From Micromonospora chersina (GTDB lineage Bacteria; Actinomycetota; Actinomycetes; Mycobacteriales; Micromonosporaceae), in assembly GCF_900091475.1 (NCBI RefSeq), contig NZ_FMIB01000002.1:5952001-6016000 (forward strand): a stretch of DNA of 64,000 nucleotides. Direction: 5' to 3'. Each line of letters opens with the position of its first letter. The first letter of the stretch is position 1. Under the pieces are notes generated by a model. The model was not told where the DNA came from. It worked only from the letters and a program-made list of their open reading frames with translations, and did not search any database. Position numbers and translations under genes: made by a program. Positions 16,003 to 24,820 of this stretch are shown here, piece by piece.

Positions 16003-16701
16003 ATGGCTTACGACGCGACCACGCTGCCCGACGTCTCCGGGCTGACCGTCGGCATCATCGGTGGCACCGGCGACCAGGGGCGGGGTCTCGCCTACCGGTT
16101 CGCCCGCGCCGGGCAGACCGTGCTGATCGGCTCCCGCGCCGCCGACCGGGCCGCCCAGGCCGCCGCCGAGATCGCCGCCCTGCCCGGCGTGCCGGCCGGT
16201 GCCACGGTCTCCGGCGCGGACAACGACGAGGTCGCCCGCCGCAGCGACGTGGTGATCATCGCGGTGCCGTGGGACGGGCACGCCGCCATCGTGGCGGCGC
16301 TGGCCGCCCCGCTCGCCGGCAAGATCGTCATCGACTGCGTCAACCCGCTCGGCTTCGACAAGCAGGGCCCGTACGCGTTGACCGTGGCCGAGGGCAGCGC
16401 CGTGCAGCAGGCCGCCGGGCTGCTGCCGGACTCCCGGGTCTGCGCCGCGTTCAACCACGTGAGCGCGCCGCTGCTGGCCGACCCGGAGGTCGACCGGATC
16501 GACCTGGACGTGCTGATCTGCACCGAGGACCGGGACCTGGTGGGTGTGGTCGCCGCGCTCGCCGCCCGGATCCCGGGGATGCGGGGCATCTACGCCGGCC
16601 GGCTGCGCAACGCCCACCAGATCGAGGCGTTCACCGCCAACCTCATCGCGATCAACAAGCGCTACAAGGCGCACGCCGGCATCCGCGTCACCGACCTCTG
16701 A
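16003..16701 (+). CDS. npdG: F420H2:NADP oxidoreductase (NADPH-dependent F420 reductase)
   Basis: This 232-residue enzyme exchanges hydride between NADPH and coenzyme F420, providing reduced F420 for F420-dependent oxidoreductases in the cytoplasm. The N-terminal Rossmann motif GIIGGTGDQGRGLAYRFARAG binds NADP, and SRAADRA after strand 2 fits phosphate recognition. DVVIIAVPW, VIDCVNPLGF and AAFNHVSAPLLADP are family blocks, as is the C-terminal YAGRLRNAHQIEAFTANLIA. The length is typical. An LLM-class flavin/F420 oxidoreductase at 54260-55177 could use its product. Confidence 0.92.
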   Translation: MAYDATTLPDVSGLTVGIIGGTGDQGRGLAYRFARAGQTVLIGSRAADRAAQAAAEIAALPGVPAGATVSGADNDEVARRSDVVIIAVPWDGHAAIVAALAAPLAGKIVIDCVNPLGFDKQGPYALTVAEGSAVQQAAGLLPDSRVCAAFNHVSAPLLADPEVDRIDLDVLICTEDRDLVGVVAALAARIPGMRGIYAGRLRNAHQIEAFTANLIAINKRYKAHAGIRVTDL

Positions 16702-16730
16702 CCGTCGTACCCGTGCGGCACCATCGCCGC

Positions 16731-17174
16731 ATGGAATGGCAACTGGTGATCGACTGTCGGGAGCCGTCGCGGCTCGTCGCGTTCTGGGCGGAGGCGCTGC
16801 GCTACCGGCCGCAGCCACCGCCGGACGGGCACCCGACCTGGCGGGACTGGTACCTCTCGGTGGGCATCCCGGCGGAGGAACTCGGCGACGGCGACTGCGC
16901 CGACCGGCTGGAGGACCCGACGGGCGGCGGCCCGCGGATCTGGTTCCAGCCGGTCCCGGAGTCCAAGGCGGTCAAGAACCGGCTGCACATCGACCTGAAG
17001 GTGGGTGGCGGCCGCGGGGTGCCGCTGGCCGACCGGCGGTCCCGCGTGGACGCCGAGGTGGCCCGCCTGACCGCGCTCGGCGCCCGGGTGCTCGGCGGGA
17101 TGGACGCGCCGGACGACGACTACTACTCGGTCCAGCTGGCCGACCCGGAGGGCAACGAGTTCTGCGTGGTCTGA
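16731..17174 (+). CDS. VOC-family (glyoxalase-like) protein
   Basis: This 147-residue protein has a duplicated beta-alpha-beta-beta-beta vicinal-oxygen-chelate fold: VIDCREPSRLVAFWAEALRY opens the first half, and LHIDLKVGG plus the terminal YYSVQLADPEGNEFCVV form the metal-binding and closing strands. H87 in LHIDL and the last glutamate (EGNEF) are the usual metal ligands. Substrate classes range from glyoxalase to bleomycin binding, so no reaction is assigned. It lies 29 bp downstream of npdG, possibly in the same transcript, although CACCAT 6 nt before its ATG could give it its own start. Confidence 0.78.
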   Translation: MEWQLVIDCREPSRLVAFWAEALRYRPQPPPDGHPTWRDWYLSVGIPAEELGDGDCADRLEDPTGGGPRIWFQPVPESKAVKNRLHIDLKVGGGRGVPLADRRSRVDAEVARLTALGARVLGGMDAPDDDYYSVQLADPEGNEFCVV

Positions 17175-17181
17175 CCGGTGC

Positions 17182-17210
17182 GGGCGGCGCGGCCGACAGC
17201 CGCGCCGCCC
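17182..17210. terminator. Bidirectional terminator hairpin
   Basis: A perfect 12-bp stem (GGGCGGCGCGGC 17182-17193, GCCGCGCCGCCC 17199-17210) with a CGACA loop lies between the convergent VOC and panB genes. Confidence 0.7.
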
Positions 17211-17219
17211 GGCGTACGG

Positions 17220-18065
17220 TCAGAAGGTGTGTTCGGCGGCGGGGAACTCGCCGCCGCGCACCTCCTCGGCGAACCGGCGGGTGGCGTCGGTCAGCGCGCC
17301 GGCCAGGTCGGCGTAGCGCTTGACGAAGCGCGGCGCCTTGCCGGTGCGCAGCCCGGCCATGTCCTGCCAGACCAGCACCTGCCCGTCGGTGTCCGGGCCG
17401 GCGCCGATGCCCACGGTGGGGATGCGCAGCTCGGCGGTGATCCGCTTGGCCACCTCACCGGGCACCATCTCCAGCACCACGGCGAAGGCGCCCGCCTCGG
17501 CCACGGCCCGGGCGTCGGCGATCACCTCCTCGGCGGTGTCGCCGCGGCCCTGCACCCGGTAGCCGCCCAGGGTGTGCTCGCTCTGCGGGGTGAAGCCGAT
17601 GTGCGCCATCACCGGGATGCCCGCCCCGACGATCGCCTCGATCTGGGCGGCGCAGCGCCGGCCGCCCTCCAGCTTCACCGCGTGGCAGCCGCCCTCCTTC
17701 ATGAACCGCACCGCGGTCCGCAGCGCCTGCGTCGGCCCCTCCTCGTAGGAGCCGAAGGGCAGGTCACCGACGATCAGCGCCTGCCGGGTCGCCCGAACCA
17801 CCGCGCGGACCAGGGGCAGCAGCTCCTCGGCGGTCACCGGCAGGGTGGTCTCGTAGCCGAACACGTTGTTCGCCGCCGAGTCGCCGACCAGCAGCACCGG
17901 AATCCCCGCCTGGTCGAAGATCGAGGCGGTGTACTGGTCGTACGAGGTGAGCATCGCCCAGCGCTCGCCGCGCTCCTTGGCAGCGATCAGGTCGCGGGTG
18001 CGGACCCGCCGGGTGGCCGGCCCGCCGTAGAGGGCGGTCACCTCGGTCGGGGTGGACTCCACCAT
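17220..18065 (-). CDS. panB: 3-methyl-2-oxobutanoate hydroxymethyltransferase
   Basis: This 281-residue enzyme makes ketopantoate from 2-oxoisovalerate and methylene-tetrahydrofolate, the first committed step to pantothenate and coenzyme A. Family blocks are clear: [25 protein letters not shown] with the Mg-binding Asp, [33 protein letters not shown] and [17 protein letters not shown]. The ATG at 18065 has GGAAGGAG just upstream on the minus strand. It lies 125 bp downstream of nadE on the same strand, so two coenzyme pathways may share a transcript. Other pan genes are not in the window. Confidence 0.96.
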   Translation of the reverse strand: MVESTPTEVTALYGGPATRRVRTRDLIAAKERGERWAMLTSYDQYTASIFDQAGIPVLLVGDSAANNVFGYETTLPVTAEELLPLVRAVVRATRQALIVGDLPFGSYEEGPTQALRTAVRFMKEGGCHAVKLEGGRRCAAQIEAIVGAGIPVMAHIGFTPQSEHTLGGYRVQGRGDTAEEVIADARAVAEAGAFAVVLEMVPGEVAKRITAELRIPTVGIGAGPDTDGQVLVWQDMAGLRTGKAPRFVKRYADLAGALTDATRRFAEEVRGGEFPAAEHTF

Positions 18066-18167
18066 GACTCTCTCCTTCCTCGAGGCCGCGTTCGCGGTCC
18101 CCGGGTTCCGCCGCGATCGTCGCACCGGGGCACCGGCCGGGGGCAGGGCGGAGTGGAGGATTTCACT

Positions 18168-18184
18168 CCCGGCGGGCCGCCGGG
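18168..18184 (-). terminator. Short hairpin after nadE
   Basis: CCCGGCG (18168-18174) and CGCCGGG (18178-18184) form a 7-bp stem with a 3-nt loop just past the nadE stop. It is a weak candidate terminator before panB. Confidence 0.35.
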
Positions 18185-18190
18185 ACCGGG

Positions 18191-19951
18191 TCAGCCGTCC
18201 TCGCGCCAGCGGTTGGTGATGGGCAGCCGCCGGTCGCGGCCGAACGCCTTGATGGAGATCTTGGTGCCGGGGGCGGACTGCCGGCGCTTGTACTCGGCGG
18301 TATCCACCATCCGCAGCACCCGGTCCACGATCGCCGGGTCGTGGCCGGACGCCACCAGGCCCTCCCGCCCCAGGTCGCCGTCGACGTAGCCGATCAGGAT
18401 GGGGTCGAGCACGTCGTACTCCGGGAGGCTGTCGCTGTCGAGCTGGCCGGGGCTCAGCTCGGCCGACGGCGGCTTGCCGATCGAGCTCTCCGGGATGGGC
18501 GGCGTCTCGCCGCGCCGCTCCGCGTCGGCGTTGCGCCACTTGGCCAGCCGCCAGATCAGCGTCTTCCAGACGTCCTTGACCGGGTTGTAGCCGCCCACCG
18601 AGTCGCCGTACAGGGTGGAGTAGCCGACCGCCAGCTCGCTCTTGTTGCCGGTGGTGAGGACCAGGTGGCCCTCCTGGTTCGACAGCGCCATGAGGATCAC
18701 GCCACGCACCCGCGCCTGGAGGTTCTCCACGGTCACCCCGGAGAGCGACATGTTGGCCAGGAAGGTGTCCACCATGGGCTGGATCGGCTCGATCCGGAAG
18801 TCGAGGCCGGTCCGCTTGGCCAGCTCCTCGGCGTCGGCGCGGGAGTGCTCGGAGGAGTGCTGGCTGGGCAGCGACACCCCGACCACCCGGTCGGGGCCGA
18901 GCGCGTCGACGGCCAGCGCCGCCACCACCGCCGAGTCGATGCCGCCGGAGAGGCCGAGTACCACCGACGGGAAGCGGTTCTTGTTGACGTAGTCGCGCAG
19001 GCCGACCACCAGCGCCTGCCAGACCTCCGCCTCGTCGGCGACCGGCGCGATGATCCCGCCGACCGCGACCTCGCCCACGGGCGCCGGGGGGAGGATGTCG
19101 CTGACCTTGGCCCGGACGATCCGCATGCCGCCGGCGGCCTGCTCGCCGTCGACCGGCTCCTTGGCCGGCGGCAGGTCGACGTCGTGCACCAGCAGGTGCT
19201 CGACGAACTGGGGCGCCCGGGCCAGCAGCGTGCCGGTCGCGTCGACGATCATCGAGTCGCCGTCGTAGACCAGCTCGTCCTGGCCGCCGACCATGTTCAC
19301 GTACGCGATGGCGGCGCCCGCCTCGGCCGCCCGGCGCCGGACCAGCGGCAGCCGGATGTCGTCCTTGTTCAGCTCGTACGGCGAGCCGTTGATGTTGAGC
19401 ACCAGGCCGACGCCGGCGTGCCGCGCCACCGCGAACGGGCCGCCGGCCTGCCAGAGGTCCTCGCAGATGGTCAGCGCGACGTCCACCCCGCCGATCCGGA
19501 CCACGGTCAGCGCGTCGCCGGAGACGAAGTAGCGGTCCTCGTCGAAGACGCCGTAGTTGGGCAGGTGGTGCTTGAAGTAGGTGGCCACCACCGCCCCGCC
19601 GTGCAGCAGCGCGGCCGCGTTGCGGGCCCCCTTGCCCGGCTCGGCGTCGGCGCTGACCTGCGGCGGGCCGTCCGCGTCGAGGTAGCCCACCAGGACCGGC
19701 AGGTCACCCAGGCCGTCGGCGGCCAGGTCGGCGGCGAGCCGGTGCAGCGCGGCCCGCGAGGCGGCGACGAAGGACCGGCGGAAGACCAGGTCCTCGACCG
19801 GGTAGCCGGTGAGCATCAGCTCCGGGAAGAGGGCTAGCTGGGCGCCGGCGTCGGCGGCCTTCCGGGTCCAAGCGCGGACCAGGTCGGCGTTGCCGGCGAT
19901 GTCGCCGACCGTCGGGTCGACCTGGCACAGGGCGAGACGCAGGGTGGGCAT
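18191..19951 (-). CDS. nadE: Glutamine-hydrolysing NAD+ synthase
   Basis: This 586-residue cytoplasmic enzyme converts nicotinate adenine dinucleotide to NAD with ATP, using ammonia channelled from glutamine. The N-terminal nitrilase-type glutaminase has the Glu-Lys-Cys triad: E44 in [11 protein letters not shown]127 before [11 protein letters not shown], and C163 in TICEDLW. The C-terminal synthetase has the PP-loop [14 protein letters not shown] (~residue 335) and [13 protein letters not shown]. The ATG at 19951 matches family starts. It is divergent from glnA2, whose product supplies glutamine. A second, ammonia-dependent NAD synthetase is encoded at 46953-47777. Confidence 0.96.
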   Translation of the reverse strand: MPTLRLALCQVDPTVGDIAGNADLVRAWTRKAADAGAQLALFPELMLTGYPVEDLVFRRSFVAASRAALHRLAADLAADGLGDLPVLVGYLDADGPPQVSADAEPGKGARNAAALLHGGAVVATYFKHHLPNYGVFDEDRYFVSGDALTVVRIGGVDVALTICEDLWQAGGPFAVARHAGVGLVLNINGSPYELNKDDIRLPLVRRRAAEAGAAIAYVNMVGGQDELVYDGDSMIVDATGTLLARAPQFVEHLLVHDVDLPPAKEPVDGEQAAGGMRIVRAKVSDILPPAPVGEVAVGGIIAPVADEAEVWQALVVGLRDYVNKNRFPSVVLGLSGGIDSAVVAALAVDALGPDRVVGVSLPSQHSSEHSRADAEELAKRTGLDFRIEPIQPMVDTFLANMSLSGVTVENLQARVRGVILMALSNQEGHLVLTTGNKSELAVGYSTLYGDSVGGYNPVKDVWKTLIWRLAKWRNADAERRGETPPIPESSIGKPPSAELSPGQLDSDSLPEYDVLDPILIGYVDGDLGREGLVASGHDPAIVDRVLRMVDTAEYKRRQSAPGTKISIKAFGRDRRLPITNRWREDG

Positions 19952-20012
19952 GCCCTCATCTTGCCCCAGCGGAAGGGGCCGAATCCGACCGGACGCGGGA
20001 GACGCCGGGGGC

Positions 20013-20028
20013 GTAACGTCGGCGTAAC
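20013..20028 (+). promoter_or_regulatory. Candidate GlnR half box upstream of glnA2
   Basis: GTAAC-N6-GTAAC (20013-20017 and 20024-20028) fits the first half of the actinobacterial GlnR consensus gTnAC-n6-GaAAC. The expected second half is not recognisable. It lies about 75 bp before the glnA2 start, in the region shared with nadE. The repeat unit is GGCGTAACG, twice, 11 bp apart. Confidence 0.4.
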
Positions 20029-20103
20029 GAGCCCGGTGGACACTGGGCGGTCAGGCCGGACCGGCCCGACCGGGTTCGGACGTATGTGTCGCGAGGGGTG
20101 GAA

Positions 20104-21453
20104 GTGGACCGTCAGCAGGAGTTCGTCCTCCGTACGCTGGAAGAGCGGGACATCCGGTTCGTCCGGCTGTGGTTCACCGACGTGCTCGGCACGCTCAAGA
20201 GCGTGTCGGTGGCCCCGGCGGAGCTGGAGGCGGCCTTCGAGGAGGGCATCGGCTTCGACGGCTCGGCCATCGAGGGTTTCGCCCGGGTCTTCGAGTCCGA
20301 CATGGTGGCCATGCCCGACCCGACGACCTTCCAGGTCTTCCCGTTCGAGGGCGGGGTCAGCGGCGAGAGTGCCCGGATGTTCTGCGACATCCTGCTCCCG
20401 GACGGCAGCCCGTCGTGGGCCGACCCGCGGCACGTGCTGCGCCGGGCGCTGTCGAAGGCGGCCGAGAAGGGCTTCACCTTCTACACCCACCCGGAGATCG
20501 AGTTCTTCCTGCTGGAGAACGGCCCGCAGGACGGCTCGGTGCCCACCCCGGTGGACACCGGCGGCTACTTCGAGCACACCACCCACGCGGTGGCCCGGGA
20601 CTTCCGCCGGCAGGCGGTGCTGGCGCTGGAGCGGATCGGCATCTCGGTGGAGTTCAGCCACCACGAGGTGGCCCCCGGCCAGCAGGAGATCGACCTGCGC
20701 TACGCCGACGCGCTGACCACCGCCGACAACATCATGACCTTCCGCCACGTGGTGAAGGAGGTCGCGCTCTCCACCGGCGTGCAGGCCAGCTTCATGCCGA
20801 AGCCCTTCACCGACCAGCCGGGCAGCGGCATGCACACCCACCTGTCGCTGTTCGAGGGGGAGCGCAACGCGTTCCACGACGCCGGCGACCCCATGAAGCT
20901 CTCCAAGGTGGCCAAGTCGTTCATCGCCGGCCTGCTCACCCACGCCCGGGAGTACACGGCCGTCACCAACCAGTGGGTCAACTCCTACAAGCGGCTCTTC
21001 CCGCAGCACCTGCCGGACCGGATCACCGAGAGCCCGGCGTACGTCTGCTGGGGTCACCTGAACCGGTCGGCGCTGGTCCGCGTGCCCGCCTACGGCAAGC
21101 CGAACTCGGCCCGGGTCGAGGTCCGCTCGCTGGACTCGGCGACCAACCCCTACCTGGCCTTCGCGGTCATGCTCGGCGCCGGCCTCAAGGGCATCGAGGA
21201 GGGCTACGAGCTGCCCCCGGGCGCCGAGGACGACGTGTGGTCGCTGAGCAGCGCCGAGCGCCGCGCCATGGGTTACGAGGCGCTGCCGGAGAACCTCGCC
21301 GAGGCGATCGACGTGATGGCCGGCTCCGAGCTGGTGGCCGAGGTGCTCGGCGAGCACGTCTTCGACTTCTTCCTGCGCAACAAGCGGGCCGAGTGGGAGC
21401 AGTACCGCCGCGAGGTCACCCCCTACGAGCGGGAGCGTTACCTGTCGCTCTAG
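20104..21453 (+). CDS. glnA2: Glutamine synthetase-like protein GlnA2 (GSI-alpha type)
   Basis: This 449-residue class I glutamine synthetase homologue has N-terminal beta-grasp region RLWFTDVLGTLKSVSV, active-site blocks GFDGSAIEGF, HPEIEFFLLENG, MPKPFTDQPGSGMHTHLSLF, NRSALVRVP and ARVEVRSLDSATNPYLAF. The adenylylation loop tyrosine is absent: the equivalent stretch is GAEDDVWSLSSAERR. It also lacks the ~25-residue insertion found in GlnA1. In Streptomyces the orthologue is not the main glutamine synthetase, and a gamma-glutamylpolyamine synthetase role has been proposed from memory of the literature. The GTG at 20104 gives MDRQQEFV, as in homologues. Confidence 0.92.
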   Translation: MDRQQEFVLRTLEERDIRFVRLWFTDVLGTLKSVSVAPAELEAAFEEGIGFDGSAIEGFARVFESDMVAMPDPTTFQVFPFEGGVSGESARMFCDILLPDGSPSWADPRHVLRRALSKAAEKGFTFYTHPEIEFFLLENGPQDGSVPTPVDTGGYFEHTTHAVARDFRRQAVLALERIGISVEFSHHEVAPGQQEIDLRYADALTTADNIMTFRHVVKEVALSTGVQASFMPKPFTDQPGSGMHTHLSLFEGERNAFHDAGDPMKLSKVAKSFIAGLLTHAREYTAVTNQWVNSYKRLFPQHLPDRITESPAYVCWGHLNRSALVRVPAYGKPNSARVEVRSLDSATNPYLAFAVMLGAGLKGIEEGYELPPGAEDDVWSLSSAERRAMGYEALPENLAEAIDVMAGSELVAEVLGEHVFDFFLRNKRAEWEQYRREVTPYERERYLSL

Positions 21454-21464
21454 ATCATGGTGGT

Positions 21465-21492
21465 GCGGTGCCGCTATCGTCTGCGGCACCGC
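21465..21492 (+). terminator. Hairpin after glnA2
   Basis: GCGGTGCCGC (21465-21474) pairs perfectly with GCGGCACCGC (21483-21492) across 8 nt, 11 bp after the glnA2 stop. Confidence 0.6.
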
Positions 21493-21535
21493 CCCGGCAG
21501 CCGCGTCGGGCGGGCGAGGCCGGGGAGGGCGTTCG

Positions 21536-21961
21536 GTGCTGGGAGACCTGCTCAACGGGGCGTGGCAGAGCATCGTGTTCGGGGTCGTCGGGGTGGCGCT
21601 GCTGGCCGCCGGCTTCCTGCTGGTCGACCTGCTCACCCCCGGCAAGCTGCGGGAGCTGATCTGGGTGCGCCGCAACGGCAACGCCGCGCTGCTGCTCGCC
21701 GCCAACCAGCTCGGCATCGCCGGCATCGTCTTCACGGCGATCCTCACCAGCTACAGCGACTTCGGCAAGGGGCTGGCCTCCACGATCATCTTCGGCCTGG
21801 TCGGCCTGCTCGTGATGGCGCTGGCCTTCTTCGTGCTGGACCTGCTCACCCCCGGCCGGCTCGGCGAGGTCATCTGCGCCGACGAGCCGCACCCGGCGGC
21901 CCGGGTCAGCGCGGCCACCCACTTCGGCGCCGCCCTGATCGTCTGCGCCTGCATCGCCTGA
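21536..21961 (+). CDS. DUF350 family membrane protein
   Basis: This 141-residue protein contains four transmembrane helices in two repeated pairs. LLAAGFLLVDLLTPGKLRELI (first half) recurs as LVMALAFFVLDLLTPGRLGEVI (second half), the internal duplication that defines DUF350. The conserved D-LLTPG motif in each repeat lies in the membrane. The function is unknown for the family; members often sit near polyamine or glutathionylspermidine-type ATP-grasp genes, so its place just downstream of glnA2, which may act on polyamines, is suggestive. The start is the GTG at 21536. Confidence 0.85.
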   Translation: MLGDLLNGAWQSIVFGVVGVALLAAGFLLVDLLTPGKLRELIWVRRNGNAALLLAANQLGIAGIVFTAILTSYSDFGKGLASTIIFGLVGLLVMALAFFVLDLLTPGRLGEVICADEPHPAARVSAATHFGAALIVCACIA

Positions 21962-21981
21962 GCGCTGTCGTACCCGGGGCA

Positions 21982-21987
21982 TAGCCT
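21982..21987 (+). promoter_or_regulatory. -10-like element TAGCCT (leaderless start at 21994)
   Basis: TAGCCT lies 6 nt before the GTG at 21994. Confidence 0.55.
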
Positions 21988-21993
21988 CCGGGC

Positions 21994-22686
21994 GTGAACC
22001 GCACCGACCGTCTCTACGCCCTCGTGGAGGAGCTGCGGGCCGTGTCGCCGCGACCGCGCAGCGCCCGCTGGCTGGCCGGGCGCTTCGAGGTCAGCACCCG
22101 CACCATCGAGCGGGACATCACCGCGTTGCAGGGTGCCGGGGTGCCGATCTGGGCCGAGCCGGGCCGCACCGGCGGCTACGTGGTCGACCGCGCCCGCACC
22201 CTGCCTCCGGTCAACCTCACCCCCGGCGAGGCGGTGGCGATGGCCGTCGCGCTGCACCGGCTGGGTGGCACGCCGTTCGCCCCGGCCGCCGGCGCGGCGC
22301 TGCGCAAGCTGGTCGCCGTGATGCCGCCCGCCGACGCCGCCGAGGCGCACCGGCTGGCCGGCCGGGTGCACCTGATCGGCGGCGGGCCGGCCACGCCCGT
22401 CCCGGCCGCCGTGGCCGACGCGGTGTCCGCCCGCCGCGTGCTCCGCCTGCGGTACGCCGACCGCGCCGGCGCGGTCTCGGCGCGGGACGTGGAACCGCTG
22501 GCCTACCTGGGCAACCCGACGCACTGGTACCTGGTCGCCTGGTGCCGGCTGCGCGGCGGGGTGCGCTGCTTCCGCACCGACCGGATCGTCTCGGTGCACC
22601 CGCTCGCCGAGGCGGTGACCCGCGAGCTGCGCCCCGAGGACCTGGACATCCCCGCCGGCCGGGTCCGTCCACTGAGCCTCGTGTGA
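21994..22686 (+). CDS. WYL-domain transcriptional regulator
   Basis: This 230-residue protein has an N-terminal HTH_11 winged helix (SARWLAGRFEVSTRTIERDITALQ, residues ~25-48) followed by a wing (GRTGGYVVDRART) and a C-terminal WYL-type domain (~residues 140-215: RRVLRLRYADRAG ... VEPLAYLGNPTHWYLVAWCRLR). In the WYL motif the bases read HWYLVAWC. Such regulators respond to nucleic acid or nucleotide ligands and include DNA-damage regulators in mycobacteria. There is no linked defence system, so its target is unknown; it may control the VOC gene downstream. Confidence 0.88.
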   Translation: MNRTDRLYALVEELRAVSPRPRSARWLAGRFEVSTRTIERDITALQGAGVPIWAEPGRTGGYVVDRARTLPPVNLTPGEAVAMAVALHRLGGTPFAPAAGAALRKLVAVMPPADAAEAHRLAGRVHLIGGGPATPVPAAVADAVSARRVLRLRYADRAGAVSARDVEPLAYLGNPTHWYLVAWCRLRGGVRCFRTDRIVSVHPLAEAVTRELRPEDLDIPAGRVRPLSLV

Positions 22687-22783
22687 TCCGGTGGAAACAC
22701 CGACAGGACGGTGTCGCGGAGGTGACCGAGGCTGACTCCTGACGACGCCGGCCGACCGGCCGGCGCGAGCCACAGGAGGAAGC

Positions 22784-23155
22784 ATGTCCAGCACGCCCGT
22801 CACCTGGTTCGAGATCGGCTCCGACCGCCCGGCGGAGGCGGAGCGCTTCTACGCCGACCTGTTCGGCTGGACCTTCGAGGAGCAGGGCGGCCCGGGGGCG
22901 TCGTACCGGCAGACGGCCGCCGGTGGGGAGCGGGGGATCGGGGGCGCGATCCGCGCCACCGACGGCGACTCCCCGAACTACGCGATCTTCTACGCGGAGG
23001 TCACCGACGTGGCGGAGGCGTGCCGGCGGGCCGAGGCGGCCGGGGGCAAGGTGCTGGTGCCGGTGCGCACCACCCCGAGCGGGCTGATCTGGGCCCACGT
23101 GCTCGACCCGTCGGGCAACCGCATCGGTGTCTTCACCCCGCCCGCCGCCGGATGA
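22784..23155 (+). CDS. VOC-family (glyoxalase/bleomycin-resistance-like) protein
   Basis: This 123-residue protein is a single VOC unit: VTWFEIGSDRPAEAERFYADLFGWTFEEQG in the first half, then FYAEVTDVAEACRRAEAAGGKVLVPVRT and a closing HVLDPSGNRIGVFTPP. This sequence type is a common actinobacterial VOC subfamily with no assigned reaction. A clear ribosome site (AGGAGGAA) precedes the ATG at 22784. It follows the WYL regulator by about 100 bp and ends in a strong hairpin, so it may be that regulator's target. Confidence 0.8.
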   Translation: MSSTPVTWFEIGSDRPAEAERFYADLFGWTFEEQGGPGASYRQTAAGGERGIGGAIRATDGDSPNYAIFYAEVTDVAEACRRAEAAGGKVLVPVRTTPSGLIWAHVLDPSGNRIGVFTPPAAG

Positions 23156-23160
23156 GCGAA

Positions 23161-23202
23161 CGGGTGCGTCCGTTGCCGTCCCGACGACAACAGACGCACC
23201 CG
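23161..23202 (+). terminator. Terminator hairpin after VOC gene
   Basis: CGGGTGCGTC (23161-23170) pairs perfectly with GACGCACCCG (23193-23202), with further pairing inside the loop. Confidence 0.55.
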
Positions 23203-23283
23203 GAGCGCCGCGTTCGGTGGGTGGCCCGCCGGTGCCGGCCGGGAGGGAGGTGCGGCCGGTGCGGGTCGGCGGGGCCACCCGGG

Positions 23284-23748
23284 TCAGTTGCCGGGGCGGA
23301 AGTCCCCGCCGTGGTGGCCGTGACCGCCCGGGCCCGGGAAGACCCCGGCCTCGGCGGCCTTCAGCACCGCGTCGGCCTGCTCCTGGGTGAGCTTGCCGTC
23401 CTTGACGGCCTGGTCCAGCCGGTCCTTCAGCGCGGCCTGCCGGTCCTCGGTCGACGGCCGCTCGGGCCGGTCGGCCTGGCGCTGCTCGCGCAGCTTCTCC
23501 AGCGCCGCGGTGACCTTGTCGGTCGGGACGCCCAACTCCTTGGCGAGGGCCTCGGCGAACTCGGCCTGCCGGTCGGCCCGCTGCTGCTGCCGGTCGCTGT
23601 TCTGGTCGGTGCTCGTGCTGGCGCTCGGGGCCGGGCTCGGGCTCTTGTCGTCGGCGAGCGCCACCGTCGGGGCGGCGATCCCGACGCCGAGCACCCCGGC
23701 GGCGGCCAGGCCGGCCAGCAGGTGCTTCCTCGACATCTTGCGGATCAT
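23284..23748 (-). CDS. Secreted acidic/basic helical protein, function unknown
   Basis: This 154-residue protein has a twin-basic signal peptide (MIRKMSRKHLLAGLAAAGVLGVGIAAPTVALA, cleavage near ALA-DD at ~32), a Ser/Thr/Pro linker and a charged helical region with two related helices (FAEALAKELGVPTDKVTAALEKL and DRLDQAVKDGKLTQEQADAVL). The C-terminus is Gly/His-rich (GPGGHGHHGGDF) and could bind metal. Short secreted proteins of this KLTQEQADAVL type are common in actinomycetes and uncharacterised. GAGGAG precedes the ATG at 23748. It is divergent from the vgb-like gene. Confidence 0.8.
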   Translation of the reverse strand: MIRKMSRKHLLAGLAAAGVLGVGIAAPTVALADDKSPSPAPSASTSTDQNSDRQQQRADRQAEFAEALAKELGVPTDKVTAALEKLREQRQADRPERPSTEDRQAALKDRLDQAVKDGKLTQEQADAVLKAAEAGVFPGPGGHGHHGGDFRPGN

Positions 23749-23928
23749 GCGGTTCTCCTCTGGGTGGTGGTGCGATGACGTCACCGACAGTGACCGGCGT
23801 AGCTGGGCGCGACCCGTGGCGAACCTGTCAGCGCGCTGGCAATCGCCCCCGAGAACCGGGACAAACCAGCTGCCGGGGCACGCGGCGGGCGGCAGGGTGG
23901 GCCGGTCACCGACGGAAGGCGAAGCCGC

Positions 23929-24813
23929 ATGACGAACCCCTCCATCCGCGAGATCGGGCTGTCCGAACCGGGCTCGGGACCGTACGGGATCACCGCCGGC
24001 CCGGACGGGGCCCTGTGGCTGACGCTGGCCGGCACGGGTGGCGTCGCCCGGGTCGCGCCGGACGGCGAGGTGCGGACGTACCGCACCGATCCGGCGGAGA
24101 GCCGCCCGCTGATCATCACCACCGGCCCGGACGGCGCGCTCTGGTACACCCGCTCCGGCGACCACCGGCTGGGCCGGATCACCGTCGACGGGCGGACCAG
24201 TTCCGTGGCGCTCCCGCCGGGGACCGCGCCGTGCGGCCTGGCCGTCGGCCCGGACGGCGCCCTCTGGTACGCCGGCATGGGCGACGACACGGTCGGCCGG
24301 GTCACCGTCGACGGGGCGGTCACGACCTTCCCGCTGCCGGTCGCGAAGGGCTTCCCGTCGATGCTGGCCGCCGGGCCGGACGGCGCGCTCTGGCTCACCC
24401 TCCACCAGGCGAACGCGGTCGCCCGGGTCGCGCTGGACGGCCAGGTGACCCTGCACGCCCTGCCCACGGAGGCCGCCGGACCGGTCGGCATCACCCTCGG
24501 CGGCGACGGCGCGCTCTGGTTCGTCGAGATCGCCGCCGGTCAGCTCGGCCGGATCACCCCGGACGGGCGGATCGAGGAGTTCCCGCTGCCCGACCGCGCG
24601 GCCCGCCCGCACGCCATCGTGGCCGACCCGGCCGGCGGCTGCTGGTTCACCGAGTGGGCCGCCAACCGCGTCGGCCACATCGACAATTCCGGCCACATCA
24701 CCAACCACCACCTGCCGACCCCCGGTTCGGAACCCCACGGCCTGACGGTGACCCCCGACGGCACGGTCTGGATCGCCCTGGAGACCGGCGCGGTCGCCCA
24801 CCTGGCCCCCTGA
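23929..24813 (+). CDS. vgb: Virginiamycin B lyase
   Basis: This 294-residue seven-bladed beta-propeller lyase linearises type B streptogramins by cleaving the ester bond without water. Seven blade repeats with GPDGALW-type cores are visible (starting ~residues 24, 67, 108, 149, 192). Residues matching the catalytic and Mg-binding set of staphylococcal Vgb are present at nearly identical positions: H228 (RPHAIVAD), E268 and H270 (SEPHG), and E285 (IALETG; E284 in the reference). The length is also the same as the reference (~299). Producers and soil actinomycetes carry chromosomal vgb genes, so self-protection or intrinsic streptogramin resistance is likely. Confidence 0.92.
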   Translation: MTNPSIREIGLSEPGSGPYGITAGPDGALWLTLAGTGGVARVAPDGEVRTYRTDPAESRPLIITTGPDGALWYTRSGDHRLGRITVDGRTSSVALPPGTAPCGLAVGPDGALWYAGMGDDTVGRVTVDGAVTTFPLPVAKGFPSMLAAGPDGALWLTLHQANAVARVALDGQVTLHALPTEAAGPVGITLGGDGALWFVEIAAGQLGRITPDGRIEEFPLPDRAARPHAIVADPAGGCWFTEWAANRVGHIDNSGHITNHHLPTPGSEPHGLTVTPDGTVWIALETGAVAHLAP

Positions 24814-24820
24814 CCCCGGT

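Noticed and set aside
19834..21747. 637-codon minus-strand frame opposite glnA2
   Set aside because: glnA2 is unmistakable on the plus strand. The antisense product is Val/Gly/His/Arg-rich without motifs.
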